A DNA stretch of 64,000 nucleotides from Cyclaneusma minus (lineage: Eukaryota > Ascomycota > Leotiomycetes > Marthamycetales > Marthamycetaceae). Below the pieces are notes generated by a model that was not told where the DNA came from, searched no databases, and saw nothing but the letters and a program-made list of their open reading frames with translations. The stretch is from contig JAKZHN010000002.1 in assembly GCA_037179335.1 (NCBI GenBank), positions 124,001 to 188,000 on the forward strand, given 5' to 3'. The translations under genes and the position numbers were made by a program. This document shows positions 23,406-35,347 of the stretch, one piece after another. Each line of letters begins with the position of its first letter. The first letter of the stretch is position 1.

Positions 23406-24132
23406 TTAACGGTCCTCGGCCCACTCGTTCTCGCGGCGGATCTGATCTTCCTCCTCGGGGGTGAAGTCGTTGGTAATGTTGAAGGTCTTGCGGATCTCCT
23501 CGGGGGACTTGCCCTTGATCATGTTGGCTACGGTCTTGCAGCCGACGTCAAGAAGAGGCTTGATGTCCAAGTAGTTGGAGGCCTGGATACTGTTAGCACA
23601 TACGCGCAAGCAGAGGCGCAGGAGAAACTTACAAGGATGATCTCGAAGAGCATCTCCTGGTCAACCTGCATGAACTTCTGGTCCCACTCCTCGATGTCGG
23701 TGGTCTTCTTGCGGGAGTCGGAGTCATCGTCCCCGGAGGCGGGAGGGTCGGCCTTGTGGTGCTCGCACCACTCGAGAACCTTGCGCAGAACAGACTCGTT
23801 CACCTATGAAGAACGAAAGTTAGCAGAGGCCCAAGGGCTGCCAGCGCCAAGGTGCTGGGCCGGGTAGAGCGGAACAGTGAAGTTGAACCTACGTTGGGGA
23901 TCGGGATTGCTTCACCAGTCTCTCCAACATCATCAAGCATGTTCTTGATGAGCATGCTGCGCTCAGCGACGACGCGCTCTGATAGCCAGAGTCAGTACAG
24001 TCAGTCAAGGTGGGGTGGGCGCGCCAGAGTGGGGTGATCGCGACGATGGACAGGTGCTTGAAGAGACATACCACAGGTGATGTGGACCTGGTCATTGGAG
24101 ATGAGCTCAACGGTGGGCTTCTCAGCAGACAT
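23406..24132 (-). CDS. skp1: SKP1, SCF ubiquitin ligase adaptor
   Basis: Four exons (24132-24072, 23978-23893, 23803-23633, 23582-23406) give 164 aa, the normal SKP1 length. The BTB/POZ-type fold spans residues 5-70 (VELISNDQV, ERVVAERSMLIKNMLDD), then VLEWCEHHKADPP, and the F-box-binding C-terminal helices follow (DQEMLFEIILASNYLDIKPL, then KTVANMIKGKSPEEIR and NDFTPEEEDQIRRENEWA). SKP1 links F-box proteins to cullin-1 in SCF E3 ligases; in Aspergillus the orthologue sconC takes part in sulfur control. All four joins reproduce the known protein without gaps. One of the most secure calls in the window. Confidence 0.97.
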
Positions 24133-25085
24133 CTTGACAGTATTCAGGATACTAGAAGACTGAGTCTGTTGTAGAAGGATAGTTGTGGTAGGTGGTAGAC
24201 TGTGAGTGGTGGTTGTTCAAGGTTCGTGGACGGACGAAGTGGACGAAGTACGTGTGGGAGAAAGAGAGATCGCCGGATTTGTGGTAGCGGATTGTATTTA
24301 AGTCGTGTTGCGCGCGCAGATGGAGAGCGGTTGGTAGGTAGTGAACAAGACGGTAGCGACGCAAGCGATGGCCTCGCGACGCGCGCTAAGCGGCTTCCGG
24401 CCACTAGCGCAAGGCTGCAGCCCAGGGCACAGCACCTGATTGGCTGCAGAGACAAAGGCAGGAAGAAAGAATCGTATGTCACTTTCTGTTTCCGCCTAAG
24501 AAAAAGGCAGCTCTCGACACCAAACATTTATCTGGCAGTTTCTGCTGGCAGAATGTGAATTTGTGATGTAGCTTGTGAATTTGGCCCGTCTGGCGTGTTT
24601 GCGCTCGGTACCATGGGAGTCTCTGCTCCGGTTTGCAGCTTTACAAACCAGCGGCCCAATGTCGATAATGACTGGACATAAATTATCATATACAGGCATC
24701 GAGGTCCTTACATGTACTCAGTTCTGTGCTACACTGACGTCCCTCAGAAAATGTCCCTCAGAAAATGCCACTGTCATCGGCGCTGACTCAAGGGCAGAAT
24801 GCTGGAGCCTCCTCTTTGTACGCTCTCTGGAATTGCTGTCTTCTAAGCAGAAGGCCGGAACGCGCAAACGGCTGTCAGTGCACGTGCTGCCATTGCTAAT
24901 CCAGGGCCAGTCCCAACCTTCTCAGCCCGCTCAGCTGGTCGAACCCGGCTTCCTGCTCACTCTCATTTCCTCTGAATCGGACTCCGAATCGCTCCCTTCT
25001 CTCTCCAATGCCAGCTTCGTCGCGCTTGTCGCATTTTCAAATGCAATTCCTCGGGATCCAAACCTGCGAGCCATAGTCGCCCAAC
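24133..25085. other. Divergent intergenic region, SKP1 and SMP3
   Basis: About 950 bp. A long open frame on the + strand (24575-25165) overlaps the SMP3 start but has no domain and odd composition, so it is not called. No repeat seen. Confidence 0.55.
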
Positions 25086-26820
25086 ATGTGGCGGAGAGCA
25101 TACCTCCTACTTCTGCTCGTGAGGCTGCATTTCGCCCTCTCCCCGAGTTATCTGCACCCCGATGAGAACTTCCAGGGGCCCGAGGTCGTTGCCGGTACGT
25201 CTTACTCCGCAGCCGCAATGGCCTGCGCAATTGACAGCACAATAACTAATTCGCATTTCTACTACAGGTCAAATCTTCAGCTACCCCGTGAAGTACACCT
25301 GGGAGTTCACATCCGCCAGTCCCATTCGAAGCGTCTTCCCACTATGGCCCGTCTACGGCCTGCCTATGCTCCTGCTCCAGTGGCTCTGGCTTGGGAACAC
25401 CGACGAGGTGCCTCCGATCATCGTGTTCTGGACCTTGCGGGTCCTCATGTTCGTCCTGAGCTTCGTGCTGGAGGATTGGGCCCTCCACGAACTCATCCAT
25501 TCCCCGCGACATAGACTGCTTGCTGTTTCACTCGTGGCCTCGTCTTATGTGACTTGGACCTACCAAACACATACATTCTCGAACTCGATAGAGACGCTGC
25601 TTGTTGCGTGGAGCCTTGTTTTGATACAGCGGATTACAAAGGCGAATGTATGTCTGGAACGGGGGACTTGACATTATGAAGATGTGATGCTGATTTGTCA
25701 ATAGCCACGGCCATCTCTTTTTGCACCTGGAATCCTCGGAATCTTTGTGGTAACTGGCATTTTCAACCGTATCACGTTTCCTGCTTTCCTGCTTATTCCT
25801 GGTCTTCCCTTGATACCCTACTTTTTAGAAAGGTGAGCTCTCTCTCTCCTTTTGCCCGCCTGAGTCGGCGCATGGCTAACACACTGCAGACCTCTGTCCT
25901 TTGTTTCTATGGTATTTTGCGGTCTTTTTACAGCTTTAATTGCCGTCTATGTGGACACCGACTTCTATTCGAAAGAGCCCTTGACTTGGGCGCATCTCCT
26001 CATGCGCCCAACCATCACTCCTTTGAACAACTTCCTCTACAATCTTTCACCCAAAAATCTTGCTACCCACGGATTGCATCCCTGGTATCAGCATCTTCTC
26101 ATCAACCTACCGCAGTTGATTGGGCCGGCTTTCATCCTCTTCGTTATGCGGCCGCATTTGTCGTTGCGACTCTATTCGGCACTATCGGGTATATTTGTGC
26201 TCTCAATATTCCAACACCAGGAGGCCCGCTTTTTGTTGCCAACGGTACCTTTAATACTCTCCTCGATCAAGTTTCCGAAACGCAACATCAAGATCTGGGC
26301 GGCGGCGTGGATATCGTTCAATGTGGTTATGGGTCTGCTGATGGGAACATACCACCAGGGCGGAATCGTCCCTACCCAAGCCTTCATGAGCACCCATCCA
26401 GATGCTACACAGGTCTTTTGGTGGAAGACATACAGCCCACCCATCTGGCTGCTCAATGGCAAAAACGAGGTCCTGACAACACATGATCTCATGGGAATGA
26501 AAGGCGACCTGCTGATCGCCGAACTGGATCGACATCTTCTGTGCGACAGCTCTACAGAAACTGTTGGATCTGGTTTCAACAGCACGTATCTCGTCGCACC
26601 ATACTCGGCAATGTACTTGGATAAGTACATTGGCAACGGGAGCCAGGAGCATTTGTGGTTGGAGGAGGTCTGGCGGTATAGGAGTCATTTGAATCTGGAT
26701 GACCTGGACTTTGGCGACGATGGGGTATGGGACACGCTGTCCCGGGTTATTGGTCGTAGGGGATTGATTACATGGCGCGTGAGGAAGAACTGCGAAAAGA
26801 TACCCGGTGGTGATAGTTAG
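25086..26820 (+). CDS. smp3: GPI mannosyltransferase 4 (SMP3, GT22)
   Basis: Exons 25086-25194, 25268-25647, 25705-25832 and 25890-26820 give 515 aa. The GT22 hallmark HPDE follows the first hydrophobic segment (SYLHPDENFQGPEV, residues 24-37). The protein is multi-pass, with many hydrophobic segments (for example VPLILSSIKF region and WISFNVVMGLLMG). Other family landmarks are RITFPAFLLIPGLP, RPTITPLNNFLYNL and FQHQEARFLLP, the last a GT22 signature. SMP3 adds the fourth mannose, from dolichol-phosphate mannose, to the GPI core in the ER lumen. The four joins all keep frame at family-conserved places. Length matches known fungal SMP3. Confidence 0.95.
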
Positions 26821-28195
26821 ACGTGAGGTCGAGGATCCGGAGAAACGAAGCAATGATTTCAAAAACCAACCACCTTGCCACTCAATGCCCTGCCTCAATG
26901 TTGATCTTCCAGGCCAGCCGTTGTGCTCCTCGGCGCTCTTTTCTTACTCGCCGAAATTGCTTTTCGACCGGCTAGAGCGGAACGACCCTTCATGATAGGA
27001 TGTGAGCTTCAGCTTCTTCTGCATGGACAAGGTCCATGGCTTTCAGCATTCCATTGCCGCATTATTCTCCAGAGGCAGTTCTCCACAAAAAGAGCAGATT
27101 GTGCATAAATGTACCCTGAGGGTGCCCCTAGCGCATATCCTTGTTGTGGATCTCCAAATCACCCGATGACTCCACACGGTGGCCGAACAACATCAACATA
27201 CATGATACATATGTGTACCGTTTCGACCTGCTCGATCTGCGATCATGATGCTGGGAAGACTGAGACTCAAAAGATCCCGATGATCTTTGCAGTTTGAAAG
27301 CCTTTGACTTTTGTTTTTCTCGGTCGCTTGGACCGTTTGATTGAACGTCGTCGTGCAACATACATCATTTTCCTCTTGGGAGTGGAGAACTCGGGGGATC
27401 GGCCAAGACGAGCTAGCCGATGATCACAGATTCACATCAGCACGATATCGATTTCAAATTTTCCCATGCTCTACCATCAACATTCTAGACCGTGAAACAG
27501 CAGATCTCGTGGCAAGCTGTTGTTTTTGGCTTTTTGCACAACAAGCCGCGCAATCCCTCGTGGTTTGTGGGTGACTGCATGGAAGGACTTGTCACGGACT
27601 CGTTTTTGTATGCCGAAGACCGCCTTCATTTTCTACTGGTCAGATCCAACTTGGAATTCCCATCAATGGGCCTTAACTACTGCGAGCAGTTCATCGACAT
27701 CAGAAGGTCCAGAACCAGATTTCAACAAACGGGACAACGGCGTCCATGATCCCTGAGCCTATCCGATCGCTCTGCAAAAGCATCCGCATATGAAGCCTAA
27801 TCGAAAGGCCCCGAGCTGCAGGCTGCTCGAAGCAAAGGACTTTCACCCCGAATCTTCTGTGGCGCCGACGAGGATGGTGACCCTGCAGGAGCCCAAAAAG
27901 GTGGGCTCGTACGGACATATTTCCAGCTCCGCTACTGGTCGATACTACCCCACGATGCAGGGGGCTTCTCGTTCAATTTACTATATCTCGGTAGGACAGC
28001 TGTGCCGCTCTTCCTTTTCCTTTCAAGACATTCACTTTCTTTGGCATGCCAAGACTTATATAAAGTCTGTCTGTCTTTACTCTTGGATTTCGGTCCTAGC
28101 CACTCGTTTTCACTTGCATCCAAAGTCATACCTACTTCTTGGGCCATACTTTCGTTTCACCTCTGTCTTATTACCCGCGTATTCGAACCTTCAGT
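26821..28195. other. Intergenic, no supported gene
   Basis: About 1.37 kb between SMP3 and the chitin deacetylase. Open frames present have no recognisable features. A TATA box near its right end is listed separately. Confidence 0.55.
28057..28064 (+). promoter_or_regulatory. TATA box of the chitin deacetylase gene
   Basis: TATATAAA sits 131 bp before the ATG at 28196 and is followed by a pyrimidine-rich stretch, as expected for an inducible fungal gene. Confidence 0.5.
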
Positions 28196-30372
28196 ATGCG
28201 GACGAGTCTGGTGAAGGCTGTTGCTGGCTTCGTCCTCGCTGGCGTTGTCTATGCTTTCCCGGCGGAACTGAACTTCGATATCCAACTTGTCGATGTTCTG
28301 AAGCGAGCTGTGTCCCCGGACAATACCTGCGGTGCTTTGAATTCGAATTATACCTGCGATGCTACGATCAATGATGGTGGATGCTGTAGTCAACATGGGT
28401 ACTGTGGGAACACGACCGGTAAGATCAAGCATTTCTTATGTGCACTACCGTTCTTGGCCTTCTCTTTTGTACTAAGCTCGCACGAGGTCGTGCCTATTCA
28501 TATGTTCGCAGCCATTGGCCAGCGGGACGGCCAGGGCTGTTTTCTATTGTGAGGGTTTGTTTTAATAATTTAGGACCATCCATGGAATTGGAACCGAACC
28601 AAGTCACTGGGAATTCTACGTTTGTTGAAACGACATCCATGTCTTCAACGTTCGCGCTGCACGTACAAGATCAGCGATCGAAAGTCAGTTTGATTCGAAA
28701 GGAGATGCTGACAACTCTTTCCCACAGACTATTGCGGATCCGGCTGCCAGTCTGAATACGGAACATGCTCCAATGTCACCATACCTACCGACAACACAGA
28801 CATTTGTGGACCTGCCAACGGAAACCTGACTTGCTCCGACGGTCTCTGTTGTAGCGGAGCAGGATACTGCGGAAACACTACAGACTACTGTGCCGTCTCG
28901 AATGGATGCCAGCCAGACTATGGTTCAGCTTGCAATTCAACTCAGCCCCTTTCTGGAGGAACTTGCGGACCGACCAACGGAAATGCGACTTGTGCCGGGG
29001 ACCAGTGCTGTTCTATGAGCGGCTACTGTGGCTCGACTGAGGACTATTGTGCTGACCCAGGGAACTGTTTGTTGGGATATGGACGATGCGACTCGGATGC
29101 TACGCCTGCGGGAGCCTCGACTATCAATGACCCTCGACCGCTGCTCGGGGATGTCACTTACACGGACGATATCATCGACTGCATTGAAGACAATGTTATT
29201 GGATTGTCGTTTGATGACGGTCCCTACAATTACACCATGCAACTGCTCGACCTGCTGGCAACCTACAACTTCTCGGCTACGTTTTTCATTACTGGTGAGT
29301 AGTCATTCTCTTCACTCTTGAAAATCGAAAATTCAAAATTACTTGGGACGTTCTCAATCACTTGGGTTACTATCGATCACTCGGGACTTTCTCAATCACC
29401 CGGACTATTCCCAATGATTTGGGATATTCCAACGTCAGATTTATTGAATGATCTAACAATTTTCATAGGGAACAACAACGGCAAAGGAGAGATTGACATC
29501 ACCCCGTCGTGGATCAGCGTAATTCAAAGAATGATTGCGGATGGACATCAAGTAGCATCCCACACTTGGTCCCACTACTCCCTCTCCAACATCACCCACG
29601 ACCAGCGTATCCAGCAAATGGTAAAGAACGAAATGGCCTTCAACAACATAATTGGAATGTACCCAACCTACATGGTATGCCCCCCTTCACCCCCTTACCC
29701 CCAAACCATCCATCTAACATCACCCAGCGCCCTCCTTACTCCGACTGCACCGAAGAATCCGGCTGCTGGGCCGATCTTGAATCACTTGGGTACCACAGAA
29801 TTTACTTCGACCTCGACAGCGAAGACTACCTCAACCCTCTCCCGACCGAAATCCAGAACTCCAAAGACATTGTCTCGCAAGCTCTGCAAGTCGAGGGCGT
29901 CACAGACTACCTCAGTATTCAACATGATATTGTAGAACAATCCGTTACCAACCTCTCTAGCTACTATTTCGACCAGATAGTCGCCAAAGGCTGGAAAGGG
30001 GTAACCGTCGCAGAGTGTCTCGGCAATACAGACCGCGCAAACTGGTACCGTACTTCCAACGCCAGCAGTAGTGCTACTAGCTCGGTTCCCGCTGCGACGT
30101 CTACAGCAACGTCTACTTCCGCGGCTGCTACGGCGACTTCGACGTGCGTAGTCGAGGCTGGAGCTTTCTGCGGGACGATTCCGGGGTTTACGACGAAGGC
30201 GGGCTGCACGCAGGCACATTCGAGCTGTACGTTGCAGAGCTTGAGCTGTGCGCTGGAGGCCGGGCTGTTGAATGTGGGGGAGTGTGCTACCTATAGTACG
30301 GAGTGTGCGAAGTTGAGTTCCTATTGTGCCACTTGTGGGGAGGCGTGTTCGCTGGAGGCTTTTCAGGGGTAA
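28196..30372 (+). CDS. Secreted chitin deacetylase with three CBM18 modules
   Basis: Exons 28196-28418, 28728-29294, 29469-29674 and 29728-30372 give 546 aa. A signal peptide (cleavage after VVYA) is followed by three Cys-rich hevein-like CBM18 modules near residues 43-89, 100-143 and 152-197, each with a CCS..GYCG core. The NodB domain (CE4) then shows its motifs in order: SFDDGPYN, SHTWSH (metal-binding His pair), RPPYSD, DLDSEDY and LSIQHD. A Ser/Thr/Ala linker leads to a C-terminal Cys-rich segment of about 75 residues (TCVVEAGAFCG onward). The enzyme would remove acetyl groups from chitin at the cell wall or outside the cell. Introns 1 and 2 are long (309 and 174 bp); intron 2 holds 19-bp repeat units. 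No GPI signal. Confidence 0.93.
29338..29431 (-). repeat. Degenerate 19-bp repeat, block C, inside an intron
   Basis: About five units in reverse orientation relative to block B, such as ATCACTTGGGTTACTATCG and ATCACTCGGGACTTTCTCA, fill most of intron 2 of the chitin deacetylase gene. Donor GTGAGT and acceptor CATAG lie outside the block. Confidence 0.8.
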
Positions 30373-30676
30373 TGGGTCACCTAGGGTGAGCGGAGAGTGG
30401 GGTGGAAATTATCAGAGGGGAATGCAGTGTTTCACGTGGGAAAATTAATGAAAAGGGGTTGGGATGTATGTATGATATTGTAATGATTTCTATGGTATGA
30501 ATTCTGGATAATAACTATGGCTAATGGCTGGTTAATGGTGGCAAACCTGACTGAAGGTGGGGGAGAAATCGGGGAATTCACAAACCCAGTCATGCAACGT
30601 CAACTCCAGACAATAAAGACAGTCGAACTTGAAACATTGATGAGTCTTGCTCTCATTGCAACCCAACTGAACGAAA
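30373..30676. other. Convergent 3' spacer
   Basis: A 304-bp spacer between the stops of the chitin deacetylase and the membrane protein gene. Nothing further seen. Confidence 0.55.
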
Positions 30677-31574
30677 CTATCCTAGCTCGGCAGCGCGAAC
30701 TTCGGCCGAGACTTCTATCGGCTCCCTCTTCGTCTGCAGCTCTTGGGGCCATTCGACATCAAGTGCTTGAGGGGACTGGCTCTGCCTCACACCCTCGTCC
30801 CAAAGTGGCTCTTCGGGCCGTTCAGCATCAAGCCTCTGGGGTGATTTACTTCGTTTCTCGCTCTCGTTCGAATGTGCTAGACTTTGTCTCTCGCACTCGG
30901 GTGATTGCGATCGTCTGCGGCGGAACATGATGAATCCTAAAGCGAGAAGCAGGGCCACTCCAGCGATGGCACCTATAGCAATTCCAGCTATGGCTCCTGA
31001 TGACAGACCGGACGAGGCGGACGAGGGGGAAGCGGAGGGCGTGAAGGGCGATGTGGTCGTGGAGTTCGTCACTGCTGGTGCAATGTTGAAAGTTGGACTC
31101 CACTCAACCCAACCGCTCAAGAGGTTTCCGCCCTCATTCCTTTCAAAGTCACCGTTGAAGACGCCAAAGCTCCAAGACGAATACTTGATGTAGAAATCGT
31201 CTTGTATGGTCCAATTGTAGTTCATTAGAGTACAGTTTTCACTTGGCTGAGTAAGGAGGTATTTCGGATTGTTGAAAGCGAAGGTCTCGTTTACTAAATG
31301 ACAGCAAAGCGGTCAGTATACGCTAGCTGAGACTTTGGGGCAAGTCTATTCTGAAAACAAGATGACGGGAGATGGCGAGCGACTTACCAATGATTTGCTG
31401 GACAACGGTCTCGCTGGGGCCATATAGAGTCAGGTTGATGTTCTTGTTATATGCCCCCCATTGCAACACCATTGTATCGCCAACATTCCATGACAGATCC
31501 GACTGCCCATCATTCGTTTCGAACGTGTACCAATGCCCTGGTGCACAGTTTATAGGATTGGGAACGGTCGACAT
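30677..31574 (-). CDS. Single-pass membrane protein with extracellular domain, unknown function
   Basis: Exons 31574-31388 and 31293-30677 give 267 aa from the ATG at 31574. The outer region (NCAPGHWYTFETNDG, LSWNVGDTMVLQWGAYNKNI) has several N-glycosylation sequons (NLT, NET, NCT). A Ser/Thr/Pro stalk leads to one transmembrane segment, GAIAGIAIGAIAGVALLLAL, followed by FRRRR, which gives type I topology. The cytoplasmic tail has two SQSP/KSP repeats. Many fungi carry such proteins next to wall genes, with no settled function. A signal peptide is missing from this model, so the true start probably lies in a further upstream exon (31600-31700) that I could not fix. Confidence 0.75.
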
Positions 31575-32593
31575 CGAAATGGCTATGTGACCTATAATAT
31601 GTCCCGAAAAAAAACTGAGGTTGATAATCAACTATGTCAGCTCCTGGGCGAGATGGAAGAAGGGAGGGTGAGGAGGATGGAGAAGGATACGAAGAAGGGG
31701 AAGTAAGCTGGCTTAAGGTACTCGACTTTGCCGCAGTTCTAGTTCCTCGATATTATCCTGTGTAACTCTTTGGATCCTTCGCACCTCAGCTGGGACCTCG
31801 TCTATATTGCCCAATCTATTAATATCTTGGTACGGACAACTAAACGCCGGCGAATGGGGGCCCTAACAGCGTCTCTTTGAAACAGAACCCCTTTACCGAA
31901 TGATTCGATCCCAATGCCCAAACATGATTTCGAGCAAGGGAAAGAGACCAATGAATAGCTTGTGAGACTAACAACAACTGGCCCCCGAGGCAAGCGAAGT
32001 TTGAGATCCAGTGATGTAGTCGAGGGCTGTGAACAACACGTCGATTGCCGATAATATTCTAGTCATTGGATGCTTAATACTCTGTAGCAGCGAGCCAGGG
32101 GTTTAGCGGCTTGAGCAACTCGCAGTTTGCGAGGCAAAGCGAGGCGAAACGCTACTCTAAGTGCCATCAAAGCCCAGCCTTGAAGTCTGTAAAATGGGCT
32201 ACAGTCTAGATCTAAATAATGGGGAACGTCTTGAATGATTGGGAACATCCCGAATGACTTGGAGAAATCCGAATGTCTAGGGATACTCGAGATAACTCAG
32301 AACATTCAAAGTGACAATCTAAGTATTCGAAATTGTCCAAGCGGTCGGGAATATTTCGAGTCGTTGGGAACATTCTAAGTGATTAGGATGTTCCAAGTAA
32401 TCGGGAATGTTGTTTTCCCCTGAAAGAAATCAAATGATTGACAACAGGCAAGATCATTAGCATACCAGATAACTACCTACCTAGTAAATAAGCCAAGTCA
32501 TTACTCATAAGATACGCTTCTCCAAAGTCGATCTCAAGCAATATGCACACCTCTTCCCATGGCGCTGTACCAGACATCCAGCACCGAGGCGAT
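31575..32593. other. Intergenic with 19-bp repeat block D
   Basis: About 1 kb between the 5' end of the membrane protein gene and the 3' end of the P450. The repeat block at 32216-32410 is the only structure seen, besides a possible missing first exon of the membrane protein. Confidence 0.55.
32216..32410 (+). repeat. Degenerate 19-bp tandem repeat, block D
   Basis: About ten units in the same orientation as block B, for example AATGATTGGGAACATCCCG and AATGACTTGGAGAAATCCG, each 19 nt. Lies about 180 bp beyond the P450 stop codon. Confidence 0.8.
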
Positions 32594-34490
32594 TCAAGCC
32601 ACCTCACCCCTGACCTTAAACTGCACCATCGGCCCATCCTTCTCAGCAACAAAGCAGTCCCTCAACCTAAACGTCCCATCCTCCTGCATCCCCACGATAT
32701 TTCCCTCCTCCTTTTTGAAATCAAAAAGCCACACCGTCCTCGCCAGCGCCACCGTCAGCTGCCTCAGAGCCAGATTCTTCCCCACACAGTTCCTCGTGCC
32801 TAAGGAAAACGGTGCATAAGCGCTCTGCGCAAGAGCCAGTCTTTCTTTCGCCTTCACATCAGCAGGATCAGCTAGCCAACGCTCGGGGTCGAAGGTAGTG
32901 GGCGAGGAGAAATATTCGGCGTTACGGTGAATCGCATAGATGGAGACGCCTACGTCGATGCCGGCGGGGATGGTAGTCTTTGAGTCGATGACAAGGCCGC
33001 CGGGGAGCACTTCGCGCCAGGGCGTGGTGGGGATGGGAGGTGAGAGGCGCATGGTTTCGTCGAGCACGGCGCGGAGGTAGGTGCAGGAGGAGAGTTTTGG
33101 GCCTGGCACGACCTCCTCTACGTCGCTGAACGTAGATCGGATCTCTTGATTGAGTTTCTGACGCACGTCTGGGTGGTGCGTGAGGTAGAAGAAGGCGCCT
33201 GCGAGAGCTGTCGAGGAGGTATCGGAGCCTTGAAATAATGTCAATATAGGTGTACACGGAATATCCTCAATGATTGAAGCATTTCAAATACCTCCAGGAA
33301 GTGGTGCGCGAGGTGGGGGACGGGGGCAGACTTCTCTCGTCCCACTGTATGGATGATGGATGGGTTCAGGGATATTAAGGAGGAGTGTATAACTTGGGAG
33401 ACTTACCGGCAGCCATGAGAGTATTGGACTCTGTGGCAATTTCAATGAAACTGAGTTCTCTCCCGCCATTTATGGCCTTCGCTTCTTCGCCATTCACATA
33501 CGCAAGGAAGTCGTCCGTCTCATCCCTCGCCAAGCGATCGGTCAATTCCTTCCGCACAAATGCATGGAACTGGGCACGCTTATCCATGTCAGAGCCTGCC
33601 AGCAGCCTCTGACCGCCGAGTGCCACAAGCCAGCGTGCAAATCCAGAACCATATACAGATACTGCGCCGCGTGCAACCACGTTTTGGATCCAGATGTTGG
33701 ATTTGTTGGTCGTCATTCCGAATGACTTGCTCCAATTGAGCGCCCCGATCAGGTCAAATGTGAGGCAGTTCGCGAGCTGCGACATGTTGATGGCTTGGCT
33801 CCAGCCTTTGTCAAGAGCTCCGGATGTCCAGACGTTGCTCTGGCCTTTGGCAGCATGCTTCATCTGGTTTGTGAAGTCATTCACGCAGTTGATGATGTTG
33901 GGACTCAGTCCCCTGAGCGACTTTTCTGAAAGACAGTGCGCGAGAATCCGACGTTTGCGAGCATGAACCATTTTGTCAATGGCAGAATGCGTGCTCACTA
34001 TGTGGGGGACGCTGGGAAAGGTGAGGTAGTTGTCGCTCTTTCTGACATTGGCTTTTCCGATGTAGATTTCCTGCAAGGCAGTGTTGTCGTTGAAGAGCAG
34101 CCTATTAGGTCCATATCGAACAATTTTACCTAATGATACATGAGCCAAATCAATAGTCGGAGGTGGACTGTGGTTCTTACCATATTTCTGGTGGACTTTT
34201 TCGATATTGAGATGTGCTCCACCGCTGAAAGCATCGCTACATCCGTAGAGGTCTGTCAACTTGGCTAAAAAGGGGCCAGGATATTTCGCCAGGGGATGGA
34301 ATGGGCTAAGTCGATAGAGGAACAGAATCGAAAACTATGGACATAAGCAAGGATGGCAATGTTGGTTCAGAAGACGTACATAGCTGATGAGCAATAGGAA
34401 GCCTCTCCATATCAAGGCTGGCAACGCAGAGACTGCCAGCTGGGCACTGGGAAGTACATCCAGATAGAGAAGCTTTTCAAAACCTGACAT
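32594..34490 (-). CDS. Cytochrome P450 monooxygenase
   Basis: Exons 34490-34380, 34334-34181, 34129-33407 and 33228-32594 give 540 aa. An N-terminal hydrophobic anchor (PALIWRGFLLLISY, then FSILFLYRLSPFHPL) precedes the proline hinge KYPGPFLAK. The I-helix oxygen-binding motif GSDTSSTA begins exon 4. The ExxR pair is ETMR, the PERF-like motif DPERW, and the heme-binding loop FSLGTRNCVG with the Cys ligand. All hallmarks of a microsomal class II P450 are present, so it should be functional. The overall pattern resembles the fungal CYP groups that include benzoate hydroxylases and trichothecene or pisatin-type enzymes; the substrate is unknown. The third intron has an AAG acceptor and contains a fragment like the 19-bp repeat. 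Confidence 0.93.
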
Positions 34491-35347
34491 GCTGAATTCG
34501 TAGAATGGGAATCTCTTCTACACCAAGAATGCCGGTGCTTGAAGATGAAGGAGAGGCGTTCGATGCTGCCCCTCCTTTATACCTTTGGCTGGCAGCCAAC
34601 GATTCCAGGGCTCCCAGAATTCTCCACCTGAAAAGTCCATGGTACCGACGAGGTGCTTCGGCTTTTAGGAGCAGGATGAAGCCCGAAGCCGAGGTGTCAA
34701 AAGAGTCTGTTGTGTGAGACCGGGATAGAGACAGGATCATAGGACGCCGAGAAACGTCCCACAAGGCAGGTAGCAGGTAATCAATCACAAATGGTGCATC
34801 ATCCTAGTACAGGTACCATATCACAGATGACGGTCCTGTTAAACCTGCAGTATGATGCCTGGTTGAGAATTGATCAACGAGAAATGCAGCTTGTTGGCGC
34901 CAGTTCAATATGGGGATACGAGAAGAAGTACAGGTACTTCCCTAAACAGATATAGGAGTGACCTACCCATTACGGTTCTAGTTGCGGGGTAAATGGAAAA
35001 TATCCAGGGGCCCAAGCATCCCCGGCGCGATATGAAAAGAATGTTGTTGGTTGTTGGACACTGGATTTCGTGATGTCTGCATATGAAGCCGGAAGACGGC
35101 ATTGTGCAGCCTGCACATGCAGCATCGCAGAACACCAACCGAGATCGAAGACGAATGCCATTTAGGCATATCTGCACGAAAGATAAAGCGTGCGGGGTGG
35201 TGACCACTGATCAGGACGGCTGCAGCTTTCTTCATTTCTCCGTCTGAAACTATATCACGAGCCAAACTCGGCTCCGTGGCATCTCCAGACCAAGCAATAT
35301 AGCAATGCGCCGTGGACCCCGTGCCCTACCCCAGATGAGTCTCACCA
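34491..35347. other. Intergenic, no supported gene
   Basis: About 860 bp upstream of the P450 and downstream of ABD1. No gene, repeat or RNA seen. Confidence 0.55.

Noticed and set aside
24575..25165. 196-aa + strand open frame before SMP3
   Set aside because: Overlaps the SMP3 first exon in another frame and has no conserved feature.
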